Below are positions 27,094 through 34,592 of a stretch of DNA of 42,238 nucleotides, piece after piece. The stretch covers positions 1-42,238 of the forward strand of contig JAKSIX010000018.1 in the NCBI GenBank assembly GCA_024398595.1, in the 5' to 3' direction. Every line of letters starts with the position of its first letter. Position 1 is the first letter of the stretch. The notes under the pieces were generated by a model that saw only the letters and a list, made by a program, of their open reading frames with translations, searched no databases and was not told the origin of the DNA. The stretch is from Bacteroidaceae bacterium (GTDB lineage Bacteria > Bacteroidota > Bacteroidia > Bacteroidales > Bacteroidaceae). The position numbers were made by a program, and so were the translations under genes.

Positions 27094-28437
27094 TTATTTA
27101 CCCATACGTTCGTAAATGGTCTTTGACTCCTCCTCGTAGCCGGGTTTGTTCAAAAGCGCAAACATATTCTTCTTGTACGCCTCTACTCCAGGCTGGTTGA
27201 ACGGATTGATACCGAGCAGATAGCCGCTTATTCCACAAGCTTTCTCAAAGAAATATATGAGTTGTCCAAGCCAGTATTCTGTCAATTCGGGAATTGTCAG
27301 ACGTATATTCGGAACACCTCCATCCACGTGGGCCAGACGTGTGCCGAGTTCCGCCATCTTGTTGACCTGGTCCACATGTTTGCCGGCCAGGAAGTTCAGG
27401 CCATCCAAATTTGTATCATCGGACGGAACAGACACCGAATATTTCACCTTACCGACAGAGATTACAGTCTCAAAGATTGTGCGCTCGCCCTCCTGAATCC
27501 ACTGACCCATAGAATGCAGGTCTGTGGAGAAATCCACTGACGCAGGGAAAATGCCCTTACCTTCTTTTCCCTCAGACTCTCCGTACAATTGTTTCCACCA
27601 CTCTGCAAAGAAATGCAGCTTCGGTTGGAAATTCACGAGAATCTCTATTTTCTTGCCACTGCGGTAAAGAGCATTACGTGCCGCAGCATAGACTGCGGAA
27701 GGATTGTTCTCAAATGCAACCTTACTGTCTGTCAGGCTCTCCATATCGGCCGCGCCACGCACGAGCTGTTCAATGTCATAGCCGGCCACGGCTATAGGCA
27801 GCAAGCCTACGGGGGTGAGAACCGAATAGCGTCCGCCCACATTGTCCGGAATCACAAAACTCTTGTAGCCTTCCTTGTCCGCGCACACACGTGCCGCACC
27901 TTTCGACGCATCTGTCACTGCAACAATGACCTTGCGTGCCGTCCTACGCCCGCGCTGTTCTTCACACTGCTTTTTAAGAATACGGAATGTCAGCGCAGTT
28001 TCGGTGGTGGTTCCGGACTTGGATATATTGATTACACCGAATTTACGGTTCTTCAGCAGTGCAGTAAGCTCTGCCAGATAATCCTCGCTGATATTGTTGC
28101 CGGCAAACAGGACAACAGGATTATTCCTGTCATTGACAAGCCACGAGAAGCTGTTTCCGAAAGCTTCAATGACCGCACGTGCGCCAAGATAGCTTCCGCC
28201 TATACCGGCCACCACTACGGTATCGCACTTGTCACGCAGAATCTCCGCAGTCGCCTTGATTTCAGCCAGAAACTCCGGTGTCAGTGACGATGCCAGATTC
28301 ATCCAGCCTATATAGTCATTACCCTCGCCGGTACCTTTTTCCAGCTTTTCCAAAGCATCTCTTACCTCGGGTTCCATAGCCTTCACGGCACCTTCCGACA
28401 AAAACCCCTCAATTGAGGAATAATCAACAGCAATCAT
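27094..28437 (-). CDS. pgi: Glucose-6-phosphate isomerase
   Basis: This enzyme interconverts glucose-6-phosphate and fructose-6-phosphate in glycolysis and gluconeogenesis. At 447 residues it is the shorter bacterial form. Sugar-phosphate-binding motifs are [28 protein letters not shown] and [32 protein letters not shown] and the C-terminal Lys region ([16 protein letters not shown]) complete the active site. It lies 19 bases after gpsA, in the order lysS-gpsA-pgi-HAD. Confidence 0.97.
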   Translation of the reverse strand: MIAVDYSSIEGFLSEGAVKAMEPEVRDALEKLEKGTGEGNDYIGWMNLASSLTPEFLAEIKATAEILRDKCDTVVVAGIGGSYLGARAVIEAFGNSFSWLVNDRNNPVVLFAGNNISEDYLAELTALLKNRKFGVINISKSGTTTETALTFRILKKQCEEQRGRRTARKVIVAVTDASKGAARVCADKEGYKSFVIPDNVGGRYSVLTPVGLLPIAVAGYDIEQLVRGAADMESLTDSKVAFENNPSAVYAAARNALYRSGKKIEILVNFQPKLHFFAEWWKQLYGESEGKEGKGIFPASVDFSTDLHSMGQWIQEGERTIFETVISVGKVKYSVSVPSDDTNLDGLNFLAGKHVDQVNKMAELGTRLAHVDGGVPNIRLTIPELTEYWLGQLIYFFEKACGISGYLLGINPFNQPGVEAYKKNMFALLNKPGYEEESKTIYERMGK

Positions 28438-28456
28438 ATCTCAGAATTTTGATTTG

Positions 28457-29458
28457 TCACTTGAAACTGTCTGTGAGCAGCTTAATCTCCATCATCGGAG
28501 ATACGCGCTCATACAGAATATTGTACATAGCACTCAGAATAGGCATATCCACGTGATAATGCTCATTCAGTTCCTTCATACATTTGGTTCCGTAATATCC
28601 CTCGGCCACCATCTCCATCTCAAGCTGGGCGGCCTTCACGGAATAGCCTTTGCCAATCATTGAGCCGAACACGCGGTTGCGGCTGAAACGCGAATAGCAG
28701 GTCACAAGCATGTCGCCCAGATACACGGAATCATTTATCACGCGCTGCTCCATCGGCCTTGCGGTATTGATGAAGCGGGTCATCTCGTTCAATGCGTTCG
28801 ACATCAGCACAGCCTGGAAATTATCGCCGTACTTCATACCGTTGCATATACCGGCCGCAATTGCATACACGTTCTTCAGCACCGAGCCGAACTCGATGCC
28901 TGCCACATCAGTGCTTACGGAAGTCTTCACATAGCGGTTGTTAAGCTTGCTGGCAAAACAACGCGCGTTATCGGCATCGGCGCATCCTATCGTCAGGTAC
29001 GACAGACGCTCCATAGCCACCTCCTCGGCGTGACAAGGCCCTGCCAGAACAGATATATTCTCCTCAGGCACGCCATAGAAACGGTGGAAATACTCCGACA
29101 TCAGCAGATTGTCCTCAGGCACGATACCCTTGATTGCAGACACGATGAAACGGTCGCTCAATTTTACCTTGAGCTTACTCATATGGGCCTTGAAATAAGG
29201 TGACGGAGTAACGAAAATCAGCACCTCCGAATCCCTTACAGCCTCATTTATGTCGGAATAGAAATTTATCCTGTTTATATCAAAAGGTACGCTGGTAAGA
29301 TATGCGGGGTTATGTCCGAGTCTCTTGAATTCCTCGATTCTGTCCTCTCTGCGTATGTACCAGTTGATGGAATCCTCCGTTGACAGGAGAATCTTCGCAA
29401 TGGCAGTAGCCCAGCTGCCGCCACCCATTATCGCCAATTTTCCTTGCGGGAAAGCCAT
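28457..29458 (-). CDS. gpsA: Glycerol-3-phosphate dehydrogenase (NAD(P)+)
   Basis: This enzyme reduces dihydroxyacetone phosphate to sn-glycerol-3-phosphate for phospholipid synthesis. It has 333 residues. The Rossmann motif is AIMGGGSWATAIAKIL, and the catalytic Lys is in FGSVLKNVYAIAAG. VSAIKGIVPE and VLAGPCHAEEVA follow the family pattern; the last usually reads GPSHAEE, so the Cys is a mild variant. NFQAVLMSNALNEM and the C-terminal KCMKELNEHYHVDMPI are typical. It is the middle gene of the lysS-gpsA-pgi run. Confidence 0.96.
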   Translation of the reverse strand: MAFPQGKLAIMGGGSWATAIAKILLSTEDSINWYIRREDRIEEFKRLGHNPAYLTSVPFDINRINFYSDINEAVRDSEVLIFVTPSPYFKAHMSKLKVKLSDRFIVSAIKGIVPEDNLLMSEYFHRFYGVPEENISVLAGPCHAEEVAMERLSYLTIGCADADNARCFASKLNNRYVKTSVSTDVAGIEFGSVLKNVYAIAAGICNGMKYGDNFQAVLMSNALNEMTRFINTARPMEQRVINDSVYLGDMLVTCYSRFSRNRVFGSMIGKGYSVKAAQLEMEMVAEGYYGTKCMKELNEHYHVDMPILSAMYNILYERVSPMMEIKLLTDSFK

Positions 29459-29469
29459 ATCGCCTCAGT

Positions 29470-31014
29470 TTAGTTCTTTTCCTCCCGAGATTCCTGTGTT
29501 GCTGCAGCTTCCGGCTTCATCTGCGGGAAGAAAAGCACCTCCTGGATAGCCTGCTGGCCTGTCATCAGCATAACCAGACGGTCAATGCCTATGCCTATGC
29601 CGCTCGTTGGAGGCATACCGTATTCCAGAGCGCGGACAAAGTCCTGATCAATGAACATAGCCTCATCATCACCCTTCTGACTAAGGCGCAACTGCTCCTG
29701 GAAGCGCTCGTATTGGTCAATCGGGTCATTCAGCTCGGAATATGCGTTAGCCAGCTCCTTGCCGTTCACCATCAGCTCGAAACGCTCTGTCAGGCCCGGC
29801 TTTGAGCGGTGCATCTTGGTCAGCGGGCTCATCTCGACCGGATAATCGGTGATGAATGTCGGCTGTATATATGTACCCTCACAGAACTCTCCGAATATCC
29901 CGTCTATCAGCTTGCCCTTGCCCATTGACGGGTCAACATCCATCTTCAGAGCCTTGCAGATGTCGCGTATCCCGTCCTCCGACTTGCCGTTCAGGTCGTA
30001 GCCGGTCTTCTCTTTAATGGCATCCAGAATAGGCAGACGGCGGTACGGAGCCTTGAAGCTGACCACATTGTCACCAATCTTCGACTCGTAACAGCCGTTG
30101 GCGGCGAAACATATCTTCTCCAGAAGCTTCTCCGTGAACTCCATCATCCAGTTGTAGTCCTTGTACTGGACATAAAGTTCCATACAGGTAAACTCAGGAT
30201 TATGGGTACGGTCCATACCCTCGTTGCGGAAGTTCTTGCCTATCTCATACACACCCTCAAAGCCACCCACGATAAGACGCTTCAGATAAAGCTCGGTAGC
30301 AATACGGCAGTACAGGTCAATGTCCAGAGTATTGTGATGTGTGATGAACGGACGCGCACTCGCACCTCCCGGAATGGACTGCAGAATCGGAGTCTCCACC
30401 TCAGTATAGCCAGCCTCGTCCAATACGCTGCGCATAGTACGGATAATGCGTGAACGCTTCAGGAAAGTCTCCTTGACGCCCTCATTCACCACCAGATCAA
30501 CGTAACGCTGACGGTAACGCAGGTCAGGATCATCAAACTTGTCGTAAGCCACGCCGTCCTTGTACTTGACGATAGGCAGCGGACGCAGCGACTTGGCCAG
30601 AACGGTCAGTTTTTGCGCGTGGACGGTAATCTCGCCCATCTGCGTGCGGAACACGAATCCCTCAATACCGATGAAGTCGCCAATGTCCAGAAGTTTCTTG
30701 AACACCTTGTTATACATAACCTTCTCGGTATCAGCCTCATCTGGACAGATGTCATCGCGGGTCACATACACCTGGATACGTCCCTTAGAGTCCTGCAGTT
30801 CGATGAACGAAGCCTTGCCCATAATGCGGCGGCTCATCATACGCCCTGCAATGCAGACCTTGCGCGGTTCTGCGGCATTCTCATCAAAATTCGCCTTTAT
30901 CTCGTCGGAGAAGGCATTTGTCGGATACATCGCAGCCGGATACGGGTCAATGCCCATAGCGCGCAACTCATTCAGACTGTCTCTCCTGAATTGTTCCTGA
31001 TCACTTAATTCCAT
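29470..31014 (-). CDS. lysS: Lysyl-tRNA synthetase, class II
   Basis: This enzyme charges tRNA-Lys. At 514 residues it is near the E. coli length (505). An OB-fold anticodon-binding domain occupies about residues 50-165 (KVCIAGRMMSRRIMGKASF). The class II core follows with motif 2 KNFRNEGMDRTHNPEFT and motif 3 GIGIGIDRLVMLMTG, and ETPILQSIPGGASARPF around motif 1. It is the first gene of a run continuing into gpsA (11 bases), pgi and the HAD gene. Its promoter overlaps the end of the neighbouring GH127 gene. Confidence 0.98.
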   Translation of the reverse strand: MELSDQEQFRRDSLNELRAMGIDPYPAAMYPTNAFSDEIKANFDENAAEPRKVCIAGRMMSRRIMGKASFIELQDSKGRIQVYVTRDDICPDEADTEKVMYNKVFKKLLDIGDFIGIEGFVFRTQMGEITVHAQKLTVLAKSLRPLPIVKYKDGVAYDKFDDPDLRYRQRYVDLVVNEGVKETFLKRSRIIRTMRSVLDEAGYTEVETPILQSIPGGASARPFITHHNTLDIDLYCRIATELYLKRLIVGGFEGVYEIGKNFRNEGMDRTHNPEFTCMELYVQYKDYNWMMEFTEKLLEKICFAANGCYESKIGDNVVSFKAPYRRLPILDAIKEKTGYDLNGKSEDGIRDICKALKMDVDPSMGKGKLIDGIFGEFCEGTYIQPTFITDYPVEMSPLTKMHRSKPGLTERFELMVNGKELANAYSELNDPIDQYERFQEQLRLSQKGDDEAMFIDQDFVRALEYGMPPTSGIGIGIDRLVMLMTGQQAIQEVLFFPQMKPEAAATQESREEKN

Positions 31015-31047
31015 ACGGTTTTAGTCTAAAATTTTAATTCCAAACCG

Positions 31048-31079
31048 CAAAAATACATAAAAACAACGGTTATCTCAAA
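31048..31079 (-). promoter_or_regulatory. Predicted lysS promoter overlapping the GH127 3' end
   Basis: On the minus strand, TTTG (31079-31076), 20 bases and TATTTTTG (31055-31048) match both boxes exactly. The -33 box lies inside the last codons of the GH127 gene (stop at 31070). Initiation near 31044 gives a leader of about 30 bases. Confidence 0.6.
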
Positions 31080-33460
31080 ACTCTGACATCAAATACACGG
31101 GCAGCCATACTGCCGGATGGGGCGCGGAAGCCGATGCGGACGTATTCCTTTCCGTTCACGAGTTCTGCGGGTATCCGATACTCCTTGCGGACAATCTTAT
31201 TTTCCTTAGTGGCGGGGAACTCACGTTCCGTCACGAAAGTCTCGCCGTCAACAGTAATCTCCAGAGCCCTCGGCTGACGGCTGTCCTCATTGTCCCAATA
31301 GCCGATGCAGAGCGAGATATCCTCATTCCCTCCAGTGGCAAGCTCGTAGCTGAACGAGCCTCCGCGACGCACGGTGCGGTAAGGCTTGTTGTCCTGATTG
31401 CCACCCATCGAATTCTCCTGCTGCATACGGTGATCCACCTCCGGTTGCTGCTCGGCTGGTGTCACCTTATCTATTGTACGGCGGTCCAGCTGAAGCATAG
31501 CCTCTTCCTCTGCCTTGATCTTCTCCAGCATCGCAGTGTAGCCGCTCCTGCTCAACGACAGGAAATACACGGCATAGCGGCTGTCGTGCAGGCTGAAGAA
31601 CGGTTCCAGTTCCAAATCAGGGAACTTGCTGTCATCGAACAGACCATCTACGGTGAAATGCAGGGGCTTGCCCGGTACAGGCTTCATGTTCTGCAACTTG
31701 GATTCAATCTCCTGCTTCGTGCCAATCATAATCGGGGTCTCGGCCAATGGTGTCAGCGGGCCGGATGCGATGTGAGCCCAGCGGCCGTCATTTGAAATCA
31801 GGCCGTCCAGATTATCCTGCGATGTACGAGCGGCCAGCACGATGGGTCCGCGCTTCACTGCCAGATACTCCTCTTCATTCTGAAGCGGTTCAATGATGGT
31901 GCGCATAGGCAGGTAGATTTCAATGACATCGCCGTTCTTCCACTTGCGTTCCACTGCTACGTATGATGACGGCTCTGCATCTGCGGCATATTCCTGTCCG
32001 TTGACCTTTACGCTGAAACCTGCGTCAATCCATTCCGGACAGCGTACCATGACCTTGAACTTGCGGCTCTTCTTCAGGCTGACCATGATTCTGCTGCTTT
32101 CCTCATACGGGAACTGAGTCGCCTGCGTAAATGTGGTGCCATTCTCCTTCCACTCCAGACGCGATGCGATGAAAAGGTTAACATAGAGTTCATCCTTTCC
32201 ATTATGGGTGTAGATGAACTCCCCGTACTTGCCGTGATTCTCCATTCCTGTACCCACGCAGCACCACATTCCACTGTTAGGCTGCGAATATACGCGATAG
32301 TGTCCGGGGCGCATCGACGTGAAATAGACGTAGCCGCCGTGCTCCGGATGCTGGGTGGAAAGAATATGGTTGTACAGCGCACGCTCATAGAAATCGGCAT
32401 ACTCTGCCTTGGGATCCAGCTTGAACAGGAACTGCGTGAGCTTGAGCATATTGTTCGTATTGCAGGACTCGGGACCCTCGCGATGCTCCACGTAGCTCTT
32501 GTAGTCCTCCGCTGCAGGGAAATGCTCGCTGCGGCTGTTACCGCCTATCACCACAGAACGGTGATTGGCCACCCTGTCCCAGAAGAACTCGGCTGCGGTT
32601 CTGAAAGTCGCGTCACCGTCCAGGTCGGCAATGCGGGCATAGCCCACGACCTTCGGCACCTGGGTATTGGCATGCTTGTTGTCCAGATTGTCAATGCCCC
32701 CGGCCATACTGTCCAGAATAAGATGATGGGCGAAACGCTTCGCGGCAGTCATATATTTCCCGTCGCCGGTGATGGCATACGCATCGGCCAGCACCTCGTC
32801 CATACCGCCGAACTCCTGCGACACCATCTGGTCCATCTGCCCGTCAGTAAGTCCTGCCGTCAGATTGACAGCCCAGTCGCAGAAAGCGATGAACATATCC
32901 TTCGCCTCCTCTATGCCCGCATACTGCCACGCATCGCGCAGACCGGCGAACATCTTGTGTACATTGTACCAGGGCACCCAGGCTCCGTGCAGAGGGCCGA
33001 AATTTCCCTTGCTGACCTCTGCCCAGATATGGTTCCCGTCCGGCACACCGCCCACATAGCCGTTGCCGTTGGCATCCTGGCAGCGTTTCAGTTCCGCGAG
33101 GACATATTTCAGCCTGTCGTAGCATTCCTGACTTCCGGCAGCCGCATAATGGATGGCCAGCGCCGACACATAATGTCCGCCCACGTGACCGTCCAGTCCC
33201 TCCCAGTTCGGGAAATATTCAGCCTTCTTCGGCAGTCCTGCCTCGTGCAGGAACGGAGCCAGCAGACGGTCAGTGTCATACTCTAAAAGCACCTTCACGT
33301 TCAGATCCATAGCGTGACGGAACGAGCCGTCAAGCAGTTCCACATCACCCAGCGGAAATGTGTTGTCATACAGTTTGTCCTGCGCATTCAGGCGCATTGT
33401 ACCTGTCAGCATAACCGGCACGGCTGCCATCACGGCCACACGGAAAAGTCTCTTTTTCAT
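31070..33460 (-). CDS. GH127 beta-L-arabinofuranosidase family protein (DUF1680)
   Basis: This secreted enzyme is expected to release beta-L-arabinofuranose from plant glycans or glycoproteins. It has 796 residues from ATG 33458-33460 (MKKRLFRVAV, signal peptide ending LNAQ); an ATG four codons earlier is possible. The (alpha/alpha)6 domain carries the zinc/catalytic residues of the family: Glu 331 and Cys 333 in ESCNTNN, and Cys 400-401 in WCCVGTG. Beta-sandwich domains follow. A short Gln/Met/Asn-rich insertion lies at about residues 667-692. It is divergent from the Tat flavoprotein gene and near other arabinan-type enzymes, which supports the substrate guess. Confidence 0.92.
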   Translation of the reverse strand: MKKRLFRVAVMAAVPVMLTGTMRLNAQDKLYDNTFPLGDVELLDGSFRHAMDLNVKVLLEYDTDRLLAPFLHEAGLPKKAEYFPNWEGLDGHVGGHYVSALAIHYAAAGSQECYDRLKYVLAELKRCQDANGNGYVGGVPDGNHIWAEVSKGNFGPLHGAWVPWYNVHKMFAGLRDAWQYAGIEEAKDMFIAFCDWAVNLTAGLTDGQMDQMVSQEFGGMDEVLADAYAITGDGKYMTAAKRFAHHLILDSMAGGIDNLDNKHANTQVPKVVGYARIADLDGDATFRTAAEFFWDRVANHRSVVIGGNSRSEHFPAAEDYKSYVEHREGPESCNTNNMLKLTQFLFKLDPKAEYADFYERALYNHILSTQHPEHGGYVYFTSMRPGHYRVYSQPNSGMWCCVGTGMENHGKYGEFIYTHNGKDELYVNLFIASRLEWKENGTTFTQATQFPYEESSRIMVSLKKSRKFKVMVRCPEWIDAGFSVKVNGQEYAADAEPSSYVAVERKWKNGDVIEIYLPMRTIIEPLQNEEEYLAVKRGPIVLAARTSQDNLDGLISNDGRWAHIASGPLTPLAETPIMIGTKQEIESKLQNMKPVPGKPLHFTVDGLFDDSKFPDLELEPFFSLHDSRYAVYFLSLSRSGYTAMLEKIKAEEEAMLQLDRRTIDKVTPAEQQPEVDHRMQQENSMGGNQDNKPYRTVRRGGSFSYELATGGNEDISLCIGYWDNEDSRQPRALEITVDGETFVTEREFPATKENKIVRKEYRIPAELVNGKEYVRIGFRAPSGSMAARVFDVRVLR

Positions 33461-33482
33461 ACATATATTCATTTGGTATATA

Positions 33483-33490
33483 CAAAGGTA
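33483..33490 (-). promoter_or_regulatory. Predicted -7 box for GH127
   Basis: TACCTTTG on the minus strand fits TAnnTTTG and would start transcription near 33479, about 19 bases before ATG 33460. The nearest TTTG upstream is 24 bases away, wider than usual. Confidence 0.35.
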
Positions 33491-33534
33491 ATACATTTTT
33501 CGTACTTTCGCAGACAAACAGGAGGCAATCAGAT

Positions 33535-34269
33535 ATGGACAAAATCACAAGAAGGACAGCAATAAAGAAAATAGGCCATACAGTGGCCGCAGCAGCCATC
33601 TGCGCATCCGGCGCGGAAGCACTCGCAGCCTGTGCCCCCACAACAAAAAACGCAAGAAAGATGAAAGTACTTCTGATAAACGGCAGCCCCCGTGCCAACG
33701 GCAACACATACAGGATGCTTCAGGAAGCAGCATCGCAGTTACAGAAAAACGGTATCGGCACCGAAATAGTCCAGACCGGAGCGAAGGCGATACGCGGCTG
33801 CATAGCCTGCGGTCAATGCTCAAACAGCCGGTGCGTCTTCGATGACGACATATGCAACGGCATCATAGCCAAAATGGAGGAATGTGACGGTCTGATAGTA
33901 GGTTCGCCGGTCTATTACGGAGTTCCGACAGGTCAGGTGATTTCCCTGATACAGAGAATGGCATACGCAGGAGGAGCCGCTCTCAAGGGCAAGCCGGTAT
34001 CGGCAGTCACCGTCTGCCGCAGAGGAGGAGCGACAGCCGCCTTCCAGACGCTCCAGATGCCTTTCCAGATGCTCAATATGCCCATCGTGACATCACAGTA
34101 CTGGAACATCGGCTACGGCCTTACCCCCGGCCAGATAGAGCAGGATGCCGAAGGCCTGCAGACAATGCGCACTATGGCTGACAATATGGCCTATATGCTC
34201 CACCAGTTCCAGACCGGCACGGCCAAGACTCCGGAGCGCGAAAGAGGCATCGCAACCAACTTCATCTGA
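33535..34269 (+). CDS. Tat-exported iron-sulfur flavoprotein (NADPH-dependent FMN reductase-like), probable lipoprotein
   Basis: This 244-residue protein has a twin-arginine signal (TRRTAIKKIG, Arg 6-7) ending in a lipobox LAAC (Cys 33), so it is probably exported folded and lipid-anchored. The flavodoxin-like domain starts MKVLLINGSPRANGNTYRML (residues 43-62), with SPVYYGVPTGQVISLIQRM as the FMN-binding segment. Cys 89, 92, 95 and 100 form CX2CX2CX4C, the compact [4Fe-4S] motif of Isf-type iron-sulfur flavoproteins. The start has a strong AGGAGG at 33520-33525, rare in this phylum. It is divergent from GH127. Electron donor and acceptor are unknown; a periplasmic electron-transfer role is inferred. 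Confidence 0.87.
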   Translation: MDKITRRTAIKKIGHTVAAAAICASGAEALAACAPTTKNARKMKVLLINGSPRANGNTYRMLQEAASQLQKNGIGTEIVQTGAKAIRGCIACGQCSNSRCVFDDDICNGIIAKMEECDGLIVGSPVYYGVPTGQVISLIQRMAYAGGAALKGKPVSAVTVCRRGGATAAFQTLQMPFQMLNMPIVTSQYWNIGYGLTPGQIEQDAEGLQTMRTMADNMAYMLHQFQTGTAKTPERERGIATNFI

Positions 34270-34525
34270 ACCCAAGAGCCTGTTCATACCCGGTGAATCT
34301 GCGTATCCGCAATTTTACATTTTCCTGCAGCTGCTTCCTGTACAGTTCCAGTTCAGCAAGATGCAGATTGCCAATCGGAATCAATTCGGCAAGTCTAGGC
34401 TTCACATAGCGCGAAGGATCTGTTCCGTCAGCCACCAGAACATTTTCCGCATACCCAATACGCACGGACACCGTATCATTCACACGATGCGGCAACCATA
34501 CGCTAGACAAGAAGATCACAATCAC
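34262..34525 (-). CDS. Small hypothetical protein, doubtful
   Basis: This 87-codon frame starts with GTG (34523-34525) and begins hydrophobically (IVIFLSSVWLP), so it could be a small exported or anchored protein ending FTGYEQALGF. It lies directly after the GH3 terminator and overlaps the flavoprotein 3' end by 8 bases. I recognise no family. A non-ATG start and a position beyond a terminator weaken the call. It may be a remnant. Confidence 0.3.
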   Translation of the reverse strand: MIVIFLSSVWLPHRVNDTVSVRIGYAENVLVADGTDPSRYVKPRLAELIPIGNLHLAELELYRKQLQENVKLRIRRFTGYEQALGFR

Positions 34526-34533
34526 AAAAATAC

Positions 34534-34569
34534 AAAAAAGCAGATCCCGGAACCGGATCCGGGACCTGC
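34534..34569 (-). terminator. Intrinsic terminator of the GH3 gene
   Basis: On the minus strand, GCAGGTCCCGG (34569-34559) pairs with CCGGGATCTGC (34550-34540): 11 base pairs with one wobble and an 8-base loop. Six Ts follow (34539-34534). It lies 23 bases after the GH3 stop. Confidence 0.88.
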
Positions 34570-34592
34570 CTTATTGTCGGTGTATGTACTTA

